Shown: positions 18,301-26,718 of the stretch, in pieces
Layout: each line of letters starts with the position of its first letter
Numbering within the stretch: position 1 is the first letter of the stretch
Origin: Bacteroidota bacterium
GTDB taxonomy: Bacteria > Bacteroidota > Bacteroidia > Flavobacteriales > Weeksellaceae
Direction of reading: 5' to 3'
DNA: 64,000 nt
Assembly: GCA_023460855.1 (NCBI GenBank)
Contig: JAEWOS010000018.1
Location: 1-64,000, forward strand
Translations under genes and position numbers: made by a program
Notes under the pieces: generated by a model
What the model was told of the DNA's origin: nothing
Database searches by the model: none
What the model saw: the letters and a program-made list of their open reading frames with translations, nothing else

Positions 18301-18996
18301 TGATGCCGTTCTTATTGCAGTAAGGCGGTTTTCAGCTTCATCATTTTTTGTTTCAAGTTCATCGGTCAGTTCTGTTTTTTCGTCATAATCCTGCGCAACT
18401 TTTCTGTAAAATACCAGTGTGATTAAAATTGACAGCAAAGCAGAAAAAATGATAAGCCACGGTGTATACATTGCGAACTTATCCATGTTTTCCGTTCTTT
18501 CCAGCAGTAATGCCTCTTCTTCTTTCTGCAGTGCATCAACGGAACTCCGGATTTGGTCCATATGTTTTTTCCCGTTAAAAAGCTGCGTCGTTGTAATGGT
18601 ATTATTTGCTTTTTTGTAAGCGAGGTTTTCATCAAGAATGTTAAGACGTTCATTCACATGCGTTTTGAGTTTCTCGAAGTTCAGCCTTTGCTGATCGCTC
18701 TCATCCATTTCTCCGGCAAGCCTGCTCAGCTGATCCTCAATCTGCTCTTTCGCATTATTATAGGGATTCAGGAAGCGGTCGTCTCCTGTCAGCAAATAAC
18801 CGCGCTGTCCTGTTTCTGCATCTTTTACCAAAGTGAATGTGTTCTGAAGCGCATAAATTGTTTTATTGCTGTCCCGGAGCATAGACGAACTTTCGATCAG
18901 ATTCTTGATGCTGATGTATGATGCTACCGAAGAAATAATCAGCAGCAAGAGCGAGATTCCCAGTCCGAACCGTAAATTTCTTTTAAAAATCGTCAT
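15397..18996 (-). CDS. Hybrid histidine kinase: CHASE3-HAMP-GAF-coiled coil-HisKA-HATPase-3xREC
   Basis: 1199 residues. Transmembrane helices at about 10-30 and 178-198 enclose a CHASE3 periplasmic sensor (QRGYLLTGDDRFLNPY). HAMP follows at 200-255, GAF at 280-430 and a long Glu/Gln coiled coil at 430-520. HisKA has H535 in MSHELRTPLNS and the ATPase runs 635-745 (GGTGLGLSIS). The receivers span 808-920 (D858), 930-1050 (D980) and 1078-1195 (D1128). Receiver 2 is divergent (LIVEENEQHA, VVKTAY) but keeps its aspartate. This layout matches stress-type multi-input kinases. The gene sits between the REC-kinase gene (6 bp) and a free receiver (11 bp). Confidence 0.92.
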   Translation of the reverse strand: MTIFKRNLRFGLGISLLLLIISSVASYISIKNLIESSSMLRDSNKTIYALQNTFTLVKDAETGQRGYLLTGDDRFLNPYNNAKEQIEDQLSRLAGEMDESDQQRLNFEKLKTHVNERLNILDENLAYKKANNTITTTQLFNGKKHMDQIRSSVDALQKEEEALLLERTENMDKFAMYTPWLIIFSALLSILITLVFYRKVAQDYDEKTELTDELETKNDEAENRLTAIRTASEKISAGNYDILSDHEARQNLGDVAEPLNKMAKSLQSNINTLKEQEWLSTSVAQLNDRMMGEKSVEAFTTDILDITVQQTGSIMAAVYVHGDDNLLHYAGGYAVNDDVKKVLKIGEGISGQAFKARKKILVNDIPDDEKTISYATGHTKPKNIVAFPLTRYHIPLGVIELGSTHEYSPLQLKFLESVAENIGIAFFAVKSKEQLQELLEETQAQAEELQTQHSELENINAELEAQSQKLLASEEELRVQQEELMQSNQELEERTGLLEEKNALIHQHNLDIQQKSIELEQSTRYKSEFLANMSHELRTPLNSILLLSRLMTESEDLDEQYIEYAEVMQNSGQGLLTLIDEILDLSKIEAGKMTLNITDVPVSEILKDMELMFKPMASQKNLELKIESDGENGQLIKTDKQRIEQILKNMLSNALKFTSEGSITIRVHNNPEQENIAFSVIDTGIGIPADKQRMVFEAFQQADGSTQRKYGGTGLGLSISRELARLLGGKIELKSKEGEGSEFKLIVPVDAEKTQQESEENIVLPEIAKLQTALPVPGAATEQPQRYISENIPQPVDDDRENIEKGDKVILIIEDDTDFARILLKYTRSKNYKGIVAVRGDDGIELAQHFRPLAILLDIQLPVMDGWQVMEALKSKPETKPIPVHMMSSMKMKQESLLKGAVDFINKPFALEQMQDMFRKLENALTKSPKKVLIVEENEQHAKALSYFLSAHNINTSISTNVTDSIGSLQSREIDCVILDMGVPDRNAYETLETIKQNPGLEQLPIIVFTGKNLSKGEENRIKKYADSIVVKTAYSYQRILDEAGLFLHLVEEKNKTKTADSGLGNLSELRNILKDKTVLVADDDVRNIFSLTKALEMHGMNVIPAMDGKEALSVLEKNPDVDVVLMDMMMPEMDGYETIREIRNSEKYRKLPVLAVTAKAMMGDREKCIAVGASDFISKPVDIDQLISLLRVWLYDKN

Positions 18997-19002
18997 ATAT
19001 GA

Positions 19003-20127
19003 TTATTCAGTTTCAGTGTTAGAATTCAGGGGAAGGTAAAAGTAGAACTCTGAACCTTCGCCCGGAGCGCTCCGTACGCCAATGTGGCCGTCGTGTCTTT
19101 CAATGATTTCGTGACAGATAAAAAGGCCGATTCCCAATCCCTGAAAGCGTTCCGAAGTTTCCTCTACTCTGTAGAATTTATCAAATATCTTTTTCTGATG
19201 ATCTTCAGTCATTCCAATTCCGAAATCTTTGACACAGAAGTATGCCTGCCCGTCGCGAATTTCTGAAGTAATATGGATTTCCTCGGTATCAGGCGCGTAT
19301 TTCACGGCATTGCTGATGAAATTTACCATCACCTGCTCAAGACGCATTTCATCTGCCAGAATATTTCCAACAGCAGAACCTTTTTTAATCATCCGGACAT
19401 TGGCGTGCGACTGTTGCATGATTTCCAGTACATGATTCAGCAACTGATCAAAATTAAATGATTTCTTGCTGAACTGCAGTTTACCGCTCTCAATTTTGGA
19501 AATGTCGAGCATATCTGCAACGAGCAGTTGAAGTTTTTCCACCTGGTTGATTACGGTATGAACTCTGGTTTTTGATGTTTCCAGGTCATTTTTCTGAATG
19601 CTCCGTTCCAATAGCTGAAGAAATCCTTTTACACTGGTCATCGGCGTCTTCAGTTCGTGACTTGCAATACTGATGAACTCGTCCTTTTTTCTTTCGGCTT
19701 CTTTCCGGAACTCTATCTCTTCCAGTAATTTTCGCTGCATTTCGTTCAGTGCGCGACTCTGCTCATAAATCCTGTAAAACGTTTTCACTTTCAGAAGCAG
19801 GATGTTAATGTCTACAGGCTTGCTGATGTAATCCAGCGCTCCGGAAGAATATCCACGCGTAATCAGCTGAACATCTGCGCTCGCCGCCGAAAGGAAAATA
19901 ATGGCTGTTTCTTTTGCTCTGCTGTAACCTTTTACAGCTTCTGCCACTTCGAATCCGTCCATTCCGGGCATCTGTACATCAAGAATGATTAAAACATAGG
20001 ATTTCTGCAGGATTTTTTTCAGAGCTTCTTCTCCGGAAGAGGCCGTATCCACTTCGAAATCGTTTTTCTCGAGAACTTTTTTCAGAGAAATAATATTCTC
20101 CGGTGAATCGTCAACTATCAGAATCAT
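19003..20127 (-). CDS. REC-HisKA-HATPase cytoplasmic kinase
   Basis: 374 residues without membrane segments. The N-terminal receiver (1-118, phospho-acceptor D50 in ILDVQMPGMDGFE) is followed by HisKA with H157 in IASHELKTPMTS and an ATPase domain (DFGIGMTEDHQ, GLGIGLFICHEI). A receiver placed before the kinase core implies the kinase is controlled by phosphorylation, perhaps from the hybrid kinase encoded 6 bp downstream. It is the first gene of the operon. I see no clear -7 box in the 245 bp upstream gap, which holds nothing else I can name. Confidence 0.9.
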   Translation of the reverse strand: MILIVDDSPENIISLKKVLEKNDFEVDTASSGEEALKKILQKSYVLIILDVQMPGMDGFEVAEAVKGYSRAKETAIIFLSAASADVQLITRGYSSGALDYISKPVDINILLLKVKTFYRIYEQSRALNEMQRKLLEEIEFRKEAERKKDEFISIASHELKTPMTSVKGFLQLLERSIQKNDLETSKTRVHTVINQVEKLQLLVADMLDISKIESGKLQFSKKSFNFDQLLNHVLEIMQQSHANVRMIKKGSAVGNILADEMRLEQVMVNFISNAVKYAPDTEEIHITSEIRDGQAYFCVKDFGIGMTEDHQKKIFDKFYRVEETSERFQGLGIGLFICHEIIERHDGHIGVRSAPGEGSEFYFYLPLNSNTETE

Positions 20128-20372
20128 GCAATATCAGTTTTTTTACCTTGTAAAAACCGTAAATTTACATAATTCCTGTCAGATTTAATTTTACCTGAAA
20201 GTGCTTGAAGAAATGCAGCCTGTCCGCGTTTAAGAAAAATTTAAAGGTAAATACAGCAATCTCTTCAATTTTTTTTTGTGGCAGTTAGAATTTTGAAAAA
20301 TTTCACGAAAAATCCCTCAATTTTAATTTTTTGCGCAGGAAATTAAAAGTATTTTGGTTCCTTCTTTCAATT

Positions 20373-21344
20373 CTATTTTTTCAGGAAATGCCGGAAGATG
20401 AGCCATTTCGACTGATAGTAATCTGTTCGCTGAAAATTCCCTCTGCGTTTCCAGGTTTCTGCAGCCTGACCGTAAAAGCCAAAATGCGCTTGCACAATTG
20501 CCCACAAATGCGGGAAACCGTTTTTGAGACCGAAGTAAATTCCTGCAATTCCGTCCAGACAAAGCCTTAAGAATATAATCCAGATCAACCCGGGAAACGG
20601 GAGGTTTTTGAGCATCATCGAAAGATTATTGCGAAAATTAAGGTAAGTTTTCTGTGGGCTCTGTTTGTTGAGCGTGCCGCCGCCGAGGTGATAAACCGCA
20701 GAATGTCCACTGTAGTAAATTTCCCGGCCTTCATTTTTCAGGCGCCAACAAAGATCAATTTCTTCCTGATGGGCGAAAAAACGTTCATCAAAACCGTTCT
20801 GTCTGCGAAAATCAGCAGAACGTATAAACATGGCACAACCTGAAGCCCAGAAAACAGGCTGTTCATCATCATACTGTCCGAGATCTGTTTCTGTATCATC
20901 GAAAATTCTACCGCGGCAATACGGATATCCCAGATTATCGATAAGTCCTCCTGCAGCTCCTGCAAATTCAAATTTGGTGCGATCAGTTAATGACAATATT
21001 TTTGGCTGAACCGCGGCAATATTTTGATTTGTTTCGAACAGGTTCAGGACGGGAACAGTCCAGTCTGCTGTAACTTCCACATCGGAATTGAGCAGACAGA
21101 AAATGTCAGCGTCTATTTTTTTTAAACCTTCATTGTAGCCTTTGGCAAAACCGAAATTCCCTGCATTTCTGATGATTGTAATTTCCGGATAATGCTGCTG
21201 CGTAAAATCAACGGAATCATCTGTGGAAGCATTGTCGATTATGTAAATCGCTGCACCGCCGGAATGTGCAGTAACGGAAGGCAGAAATTTCTGCAGGAAC
21301 TCTTTCCCGTTCCAGTTCAGGATGACAACTGCTAATTTCGTCAT
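20373..21344 (-). CDS. Family 2 glycosyltransferase
   Basis: 323 residues. A GT-A fold is suggested by AVVILNWNGKEF at the N-terminus, the metal-binding region FCLLNSDVEV and the acceptor-side motif FFAHQEEIDLCWRLK. It resembles rhamnosyl- or galactofuranosyl-type transferases of polysaccharide assembly; donor and acceptor cannot be read from the sequence. The C-terminal region has one or two hydrophobic helices (FPGLIWIIFLRLCLDGIAGI) that may bind the membrane. It lies 2 bp downstream of an acyltransferase gene, so both probably serve the cell surface. Confidence 0.9.
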   Translation of the reverse strand: MTKLAVVILNWNGKEFLQKFLPSVTAHSGGAAIYIIDNASTDDSVDFTQQHYPEITIIRNAGNFGFAKGYNEGLKKIDADIFCLLNSDVEVTADWTVPVLNLFETNQNIAAVQPKILSLTDRTKFEFAGAAGGLIDNLGYPYCRGRIFDDTETDLGQYDDEQPVFWASGCAMFIRSADFRRQNGFDERFFAHQEEIDLCWRLKNEGREIYYSGHSAVYHLGGGTLNKQSPQKTYLNFRNNLSMMLKNLPFPGLIWIIFLRLCLDGIAGIYFGLKNGFPHLWAIVQAHFGFYGQAAETWKRRGNFQRTDYYQSKWLIFRHFLKK

Positions 21345-21346
21345 GT

Positions 21347-22231
21347 TCAGACAGATTCTTTATCGAGATGTTTGATGGAGCCGGAATTTTTCCATTTCCG
21401 GTGGCTCCACAGATAATTTGCAGGATCTTTTCTGATGGTGCGTTCCAGAAGACTGTGGAATTTCCGTACTACTTCATGCTCCGTAAATTTTTCTGCATCG
21501 GGTTTAATCTCATAATAATTCACCTGATAAAAGCCGCGCTTTACCTTTTTCATATCGCAGTAAATAAAGCAGAGATTCATACGAGTCGCCAGTTTGTCGT
21601 AGCCGATAAATGCCGGCGTTGCCTGATTCAGAAACATTACCCCGTAATCTACCACGTTAATGTGCGGGGTTTGATCGGCAACAAACATATAAATGGAATT
21701 TCCGTTGTTTTTGTTGCGAAAAATATGCTTAATCACGTCATTAGCTTCAATCGCTTCATTGCCATAGCTGCCGCGGATTTTTTTGATCTGTTCCTCCCAA
21801 AAACTACTGTTTACTTTTCTGTAAACGGGGTAGCAATTTTCCTGTGGAACAACGGTTGCAAGCGCATTGAACCATTCCCAGTTGAACACGTGCCCGGAAA
21901 GCATAATAATATTTTTTCCGTCTTTTTTGGCCTGACGGAACAAGTCCTGATTGATATGCTGTACCCGAACCCGGAGTTCGGTGGAGCTGATGGTGAACGA
22001 TTTAATGGTTTCTACGAGATAGTCCGAAAAATTGCTGTAAAAATCGACCATGATTTTCCTGAGTTCCTGTTCAGTTTTGTCGGGAAATGAATTCCTGATG
22101 TTTTTGTAGACGACTTTTTTCCGGTATCCTGCAACGTGATAGATTCCGAAAAAAATGAGATCCGAAAAGAGGTAAAGAACCTTCAGCGGAAACCCGGAAA
22201 CGAAAAGTACTATGTGGAAAAGGGCTTTCAT
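21347..22231 (-). CDS. Lipid A-type lauroyl/myristoyl acyltransferase (LpxL/HtrB family)
   Basis: 294 residues from the ATG at 22231 (MKALFHIVLF, a membrane anchor). The catalytic HX4E motif is in LSGHVFNWEWF, and FVADQTPH is the second conserved block. Enzymes of this family add secondary acyl chains to lipid A in the inner membrane; some Bacteroidota members acylate other lipids. The upstream start at 22246 is rejected because it overlaps the -7 box at 22244-22251. It is followed by the glycosyltransferase gene. Confidence 0.88.
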   Translation of the reverse strand: MKALFHIVLFVSGFPLKVLYLFSDLIFFGIYHVAGYRKKVVYKNIRNSFPDKTEQELRKIMVDFYSNFSDYLVETIKSFTISSTELRVRVQHINQDLFRQAKKDGKNIIMLSGHVFNWEWFNALATVVPQENCYPVYRKVNSSFWEEQIKKIRGSYGNEAIEANDVIKHIFRNKNNGNSIYMFVADQTPHINVVDYGVMFLNQATPAFIGYDKLATRMNLCFIYCDMKKVKRGFYQVNYYEIKPDAEKFTEHEVVRKFHSLLERTIRKDPANYLWSHRKWKNSGSIKHLDKESV

Positions 22232-22243
22232 AGAAAAGACGTG

Positions 22244-22251
22244 CAAAGTTA
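22244..22251 (-). promoter_or_regulatory. -7 box of the acyltransferase gene
   Basis: Read on the minus strand it is TAACTTTG, matching TAnnTTTG, 12 bases before the ATG at 22231. Confidence 0.5.
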
Positions 22252-22286
22252 CGCAATAATAAATCCGGTTTTTTTCCGTTCGAGGC

Positions 22287-22294
22287 TAAATTTG
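22287..22294 (+). promoter_or_regulatory. -7 box of the thioredoxin lipoprotein gene
   Basis: TAAATTTG matches TAnnTTTG and lies 24 bases before the ATG. It is divergent from the acyltransferase promoter. Confidence 0.5.
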
Positions 22295-22318
22295 TTTAAT
22301 TTCACCAAAAAATAACAC

Positions 22319-22897
22319 ATGAAGCATTTCAGATTATATGCAGCGCTTGCCTTTACCGCTTTTTTTTGTGCAACCGCATGTTCCCAAAAAGCCGACAAGG
22401 TTACCACGGTTTCAGCTGATTCCGTGAAAACTGCCGGCGACAGTGCAGCTATTGCTGCCGAGAAAAAGAAAGATGCGGAAGCGGAGAAAGGTAAACTGCC
22501 AAAGCCATATCATCCGGAAGATGATGCGGAATTAAGAATAACCGAAATGGTTTCCGTCGCAAAAAAAGAAAACAAAAATATTATTCTTCAGGCCGGCGGA
22601 AACTGGTGCATCTGGTGTCTGCGCTTCAATAATTTTGTGCAGACAACTCCGGAACTGAAAAAAACGGTTGACGATAATTATCTGTACTATCACCTGAATT
22701 ATTCACCGGAGAACAAGAACGAGAAAATCTTTGCCAGATACGGTAATCCCGGAGATAAATACGGTTATCCGGTTCTGCTCGTACTCGATAAAAACGGCAA
22801 ACTCATCCATACTCAGGAAACCGGAGCGCTTGAAGAAGGAAAAGGTTACAGCGTAAGCAAGGTGAAGGAATTTTTCGAAAAATGGAAACCGATGTAA
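22319..22897 (+). CDS. Thioredoxin-family lipoprotein
   Basis: 192 residues. The signal peptide ends in a lipobox-like FCATAC, so the mature protein is probably lipidated and periplasm-facing. A Lys/Glu/Ala-rich linker (about 25-70) leads to a thioredoxin fold with active site NWCIWC. That CxxC sequence (CIWC) is non-standard and suggests a reductase or isomerase of the DUF255/thioredoxin_7 kind. GYPVLLVLDKNG is the cis-proline region. A symmetrical terminator follows. Confidence 0.87.
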   Translation: MKHFRLYAALAFTAFFCATACSQKADKVTTVSADSVKTAGDSAAIAAEKKKDAEAEKGKLPKPYHPEDDAELRITEMVSVAKKENKNIILQAGGNWCIWCLRFNNFVQTTPELKKTVDDNYLYYHLNYSPENKNEKIFARYGNPGDKYGYPVLLVLDKNGKLIHTQETGALEEGKGYSVSKVKEFFEKWKPM

Positions 22898-22899
22898 AT

Positions 22900-22930
22900 G
22901 AAAAAATTGGCAATACTGCCAATTTTTTTT
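22900..22930. terminator. Bidirectional terminator
   Basis: AAAAAATTGGCA pairs with TGCCAATTTTTT around the loop ATAC. It serves both the thioredoxin gene and the converging aldehyde dehydrogenase gene. Confidence 0.75.
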
Positions 22931-22940
22931 GTGCCTTTGC

Positions 22941-24302
22941 TTACATCAGTTTTTTTATCCAGTTCATTTTCTTTTCGTTGTAAGGCGGATATTTTAAGTC
23001 CGGCTCGCCCCACATCGCGCGTTTCATCACTGCTTTTTTGTGTGAAAAGGTTTCAAAGCCAAATTTACCGTGATAATTTCCCATTCCGGAGTTTCCGACA
23101 CCGCCAAAAGGAAGGTGTGGATTTCCGAGATGCATCAGTACATCGTTGATGCAGCCTCCGCCAAATGACAGCTGCTCAGTAAAAAGCGACTGTTCATCTG
23201 CGTTATTTGAAAATAAATAAGCGGCGAGCGGCTTCTCACGGTTGAGAACTTCCAGCAGCGCCTCACGGTAATACTGATAGGAAATTACAGGCAGCAACGG
23301 TCCGAAAATTTCTTCCTTCATCACATCATCGTCCCAGGTTATATTTTGCAGAACAGTTGGTTCAATAAACAGTTTTTCTGCATCAGAATTACCTCCATAG
23401 AAGACTTTTTCAGGATCGATCAGTTTTTGCAGCCGGTCGAAATTTTTTCTGTTGATAATCCGTGTATATTGCTCACTGTCCGGCGAATAATTGAAATTTT
23501 TGATATACTGTCTCAGGTATTCCAGAAATTTCTGCTTTACCGACTGGTCAACTAAAATATAATCCGGTGCAACACAGGTTTGGCCGGCATTAATATATTT
23601 TCCCCAGACGATTCTTTTCGCTGCAGTTTCGAAGCTGGTGTTTTTCGTAACGATGGCAGGTGATTTCCCTCCCAGTTCCAGTGTAACGGGAGTCAGGTTT
23701 TTAGCTGCTGCTTCATACACGATCTTTCCGACGCGCGTGCTTCCCGTAAAAAATATTTTATCAAATTTTAGATTCAGCAGTTCTGTTGTTTCTTCAATTC
23801 CACCCTGAACCACGCAAAGCAGTTGTGGGTCAAAATGATTGTTGATGAGGTCAGCCATTGCTTTGGCTGTATGTTCTGCTACTTCGCTCGGCTTTATAAT
23901 GCAGGTGTTTCCTGCGGCAATTGCTGCAATAGTAGGTGAAAGGGAAAGCTGGTAAGGATAATTCCAGGCTCCGATTACTAGAACATTTCCAAGCGGTTCG
24001 TAATAAATTTTGCTGCTTCCGGGAAGATTGACGATGTTGGTGGAGACATTCCGCGGCTTTGCCAGTTTCTTCACTCTTTTGATGTAATAATTGAGGTCAT
24101 TCAGTACAAACGAAATATCGGTTACGAAGGTTTCAAATTTTGATTTCCCGAAATCCTGCTGAATAGCATCAAAAAGTTTATCCTGATTTTGCTGGATTAC
24201 TTTCCTGAAGGTTTTTAGCTGATCGATCCGGTAATCAGCATCTTTGGTTTTATGTGTAAGATAGAATTCTTTTTGCTTATTTAAGATATTCTCAAAATCC
24301 AT
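22941..24302 (-). CDS. Aldehyde dehydrogenase (class 3 type)
   Basis: 453 residues from the ATG at 24302. The NAD-binding region contains FTGSTRVGK, the general base is in LELGGKSP and the nucleophilic cysteine in NAGQTCVAPDY. The short length and the C-terminal block FGGVGNSGMGNYHGKFGF with a hydrophobic/basic tail fit class 3 (fatty or aromatic aldehyde) enzymes, which oxidise aldehydes to acids with NAD(P). An in-frame earlier start at 24311 adds only three residues. It is divergent from the SDR gene with a 49 bp gap. Confidence 0.92.
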   Translation of the reverse strand: MDFENILNKQKEFYLTHKTKDADYRIDQLKTFRKVIQQNQDKLFDAIQQDFGKSKFETFVTDISFVLNDLNYYIKRVKKLAKPRNVSTNIVNLPGSSKIYYEPLGNVLVIGAWNYPYQLSLSPTIAAIAAGNTCIIKPSEVAEHTAKAMADLINNHFDPQLLCVVQGGIEETTELLNLKFDKIFFTGSTRVGKIVYEAAAKNLTPVTLELGGKSPAIVTKNTSFETAAKRIVWGKYINAGQTCVAPDYILVDQSVKQKFLEYLRQYIKNFNYSPDSEQYTRIINRKNFDRLQKLIDPEKVFYGGNSDAEKLFIEPTVLQNITWDDDVMKEEIFGPLLPVISYQYYREALLEVLNREKPLAAYLFSNNADEQSLFTEQLSFGGGCINDVLMHLGNPHLPFGGVGNSGMGNYHGKFGFETFSHKKAVMKRAMWGEPDLKYPPYNEKKMNWIKKLM

Positions 24303-24351
24303 TTTGTACATTTATCTATAACAAAATTAACCGAAAAATATTACAGTAAAA

Positions 24352-25158
24352 ATGAATTTCAGCGGTAAAAAAGTTCTGATTACGGGCGGCTGTTCAGGAA
24401 TTGGAAAAATTATGGGCAGAAAAGCGCTGGAGCGGGGTGCAGCTGCTTTATTAATCATAGACATAAATGCTGAAGGACTCGCGCATACCAAATCGGAATT
24501 TTCGATTTTCGAAAAAACGGTTTCTGTATATCAGTGTGATCTTTCGAATCTGGAGCAGGTGAAACAAACCGCCGCCAAAATCAAGAATGAATTTTCCGCA
24601 ATCGATATTCTGATCAACAATGCAGGTGTAATAACAGGAAAGTATTTTCATGAACACTCCCATGAAAACATTGAAAAGTCCATGCTTATAAATGCTAACG
24701 CGCCGATGCATCTGACACTGGAATTTCTTGGGGGAATGATGCAGCAGAATTCCGGAGCGATCTGCAATATTGCGTCTTCTGCCGGACTGATTTCCAATTC
24801 GAAAATGTCGGTGTACGCTGCTTCAAAATGGGCAGCCACTGGCTGGAGCGACAGTCTGCGGCTTGAAATGGAGCAACTCAACAAAAAAATTTCGATAACG
24901 ACGATTATGCCGTTTTACATCAACACCGGAATGTTTGACGGCGTAAAATCGAAACTGCTTCCGATTTTAGAGCCGGAACAGACATCCGAAAGAATCATAA
25001 AGGCCATCGAAAACGAAACCAAAATGCTGGCAATGCCGCTTCCGTACTGGTTTATCCGACTTTCGCAGGGAATTTTACCACTTCCGGCTTTCGACTGGGT
25101 GATGGCGAATGTTTTCGGAATATACGACACGATGAAGGATTTTAAGGGAAGGAGGTGA
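24352..25158 (+). CDS. Short-chain dehydrogenase/reductase
   Basis: 268 residues. The cofactor motif is GGCSGIGK (GxxxGxG) with D at the end of strand 2 (IIDIN), which favours NAD. NNAG and the catalytic Ser/Tyr-Lys (SSAG, YAASK) are present. The C-terminal part (LPYWFIRLSQGILPLPAF) is hydrophobic, as in retinol- or sphingosine-type reductases. The substrate is unknown. The divergent aldehyde dehydrogenase suggests joint work on lipid aldehydes and alcohols, which is inference. Confidence 0.88.
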   Translation: MNFSGKKVLITGGCSGIGKIMGRKALERGAAALLIIDINAEGLAHTKSEFSIFEKTVSVYQCDLSNLEQVKQTAAKIKNEFSAIDILINNAGVITGKYFHEHSHENIEKSMLINANAPMHLTLEFLGGMMQQNSGAICNIASSAGLISNSKMSVYAASKWAATGWSDSLRLEMEQLNKKISITTIMPFYINTGMFDGVKSKLLPILEPEQTSERIIKAIENETKMLAMPLPYWFIRLSQGILPLPAFDWVMANVFGIYDTMKDFKGRR

Positions 25159-25272
25159 GTGATTGGTGATGAGTGTTTTAGGAATTAAGAGATTAAGGAA
25201 TTAAAAGGTAGTAAATGAATTAAGAACAGGGAATTAGATATTGGTTCAGGAAATGCAGAAATTGACATATAG

Positions 25273-25305
25273 AAAAAGGCTGTCAGAAACTGACAACCTT
25301 TTTTT
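25273..25305. terminator. Bidirectional terminator after rplI and the SDR gene
   Basis: AAGG-TGTCAG pairs with CTGACA-CCTT with flanking A and T runs. The bases 25159-25272 are AT-rich and contain repeated GAATTAAG-like words, with no gene visible. Confidence 0.7.
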
Positions 25306-25322
25306 ATTAAGTCTGTAATATC

Positions 25323-25844
25323 TTATGCTTCTTCTGCAGGAGTTTCCTCTGCTTTTGGAGCGGCCGGAGCAGCTTTAGGAGCAGCCGGTTCAACCGGAGC
25401 ATCAGAAACGATATCGAATTCGTAGTTGTATTCAACATCTCTGTGAAGTCTTACAAGGGCAGAATATTTACCTGTTCTCTTGATATTGTTTCCAGGGATT
25501 CTGATGTATTTTCTGTCGATTTCAACACCAGCTTTTTCCAGTTCTTCAGCAAGATTTGCATTGTTGATAGATCCGAAAAGTTTATCGCCTGTACCAACTT
25601 TAGCAGCGATGGTAACCGGAGTTTTCTTCAGTTGTTCCACTTTTGCGTTTGCATCAGCAATCAGTTGCGCTTCCTCTTCTTTTCTTGATTCCAGAGTTGC
25701 AGCAAGTGCAGCCTTGTTTTTAGGCGTAGCCAAAGTTGCATATCCCTGCGGAATAAGGAAGTTTCTGGCGTAACCAGGTTTTACGTCTACGGTATCGAAC
25801 TCAAGTCCTAAGTTCTCAACGTCTTTTTTTAGAATAATTTGCAT
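25323..25844 (-). CDS. rplI: 50S ribosomal protein bL9
   Basis: 173 residues. The first 148 match bL9: rRNA-binding N-domain (MQIILKKDVENLG, GYARNFLIP), central helix and C-domain with the NIKRTGKYSALVRLH region. An extra Ala/Pro/Glu-rich tail of about 25 residues follows, ending EETPAEEA. It is the last gene of the rpsF-rpsR-rplI operon and is preceded by a 93 bp gap. Confidence 0.96.
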   Translation of the reverse strand: MQIILKKDVENLGLEFDTVDVKPGYARNFLIPQGYATLATPKNKAALAATLESRKEEEAQLIADANAKVEQLKKTPVTIAAKVGTGDKLFGSINNANLAEELEKAGVEIDRKYIRIPGNNIKRTGKYSALVRLHRDVEYNYEFDIVSDAPVEPAAPKAAPAAPKAEETPAEEA

Positions 25845-25937
25845 TGTTGTCCTTTTTTAAAGTTAGGTGCTCATCGCAACCAACAAATTGTTTTTTAAAT
25901 TAATTTTCGAACTGAAATAAAATTCAGTTCAGGATTC

Positions 25938-26240
25938 TTATTTCAAAAGATCCGCAACATAAGGCATCAAAGCCAGGTGTCTTGCTCTTTTGATTGCAGA
26001 AGAAACTTTTCTCTGGTATTTCAGGGAAGTTCCGGTATATCTTCTTGGAAGAATTTTACCCTGCTCATTCACAAATTGAAGAAGGAAGTCAGCATCTTTA
26101 TAATCTACATGCTTGATTCCGTATTTCTTGAATCTGCAGAATTTTTTGGTGGATTTTGTATTGATATCAAGCGGAGTAAGAAATTTTACTTCAGATTCTC
26201 CTCCGGCTGCGGCCTGTTGTGCCATTTCATCTATTGCCAT
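25938..26240 (-). CDS. rpsR: 30S ribosomal protein bS18
   Basis: 100 residues. The C-terminal two thirds are standard bS18 (KKFCRFKKYGIKHVDYKD, RRYTGTSLKYQRKV). The N-terminus has about 20 extra residues (MAIDEMAQQAAAGGESEVKF). It lies 26 bp after rpsF in the conserved ribosomal operon; no ssb or priB lies between them, unlike in Firmicutes and Enterobacteria. Confidence 0.97.
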   Translation of the reverse strand: MAIDEMAQQAAAGGESEVKFLTPLDINTKSTKKFCRFKKYGIKHVDYKDADFLLQFVNEQGKILPRRYTGTSLKYQRKVSSAIKRARHLALMPYVADLLK

Positions 26241-26266
26241 TGTAATGTAATTTTAGAGGTTAGAAA

Positions 26267-26608
26267 TTAAGCTTTTGCAGTTTTGTTTTTAGCTCTTCTC
26301 GTCACTGCATATTCGATTGCGTGCTTGTCCAGCTTTGTTGTAAGGTAACGGATTACTCTTTCGTCACGCTTGTAAGCCAGTTCCAGATCTGCTACCACAT
26401 CGCCTTCGCCTTTAAATTCGATCAGCGTGTAGAAGCCGTTCTTTTTCAGTTGAATCGGGTAGGCTAATTTCTTCAGTCCCCAGTTTTCTTTGGCAACTAT
26501 TTCGCAATTGTGTGAGGTAATTAAATCCTCAAATTTTTTCACTGCTTCCTCCACCTGTGCGTCAGATAGAACGGGAGTTAAAATGAAAACAGTTTCGTAA
26601 TTGTTCAT
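26267..26608 (-). CDS. rpsF: 30S ribosomal protein bS6
   Basis: 113 residues with the MNNYETVFILTP start typical of Bacteroidota and the W-G-LAYPI core (ENWGLKKLAYPI). It binds bS18 on the 30S platform. It is the first gene of the operon. A -7-like box CAAAAGTA (TACTTTTG on the coding strand) lies about 32 bp upstream, near 26640-26647. Confidence 0.97.
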   Translation of the reverse strand: MNNYETVFILTPVLSDAQVEEAVKKFEDLITSHNCEIVAKENWGLKKLAYPIQLKKNGFYTLIEFKGEGDVVADLELAYKRDERVIRYLTTKLDKHAIEYAVTRRAKNKTAKA

Positions 26609-26718
26609 AATAAATAAAATTGTTAATTATTTCGAGGTGCAAAAGTACGCAAACTTTTTGGTTCCGTAAAATATCTTTTGTTCAAGTTATCAGCAGGATA
26701 GGAAAGGTTTTTTCAGAT

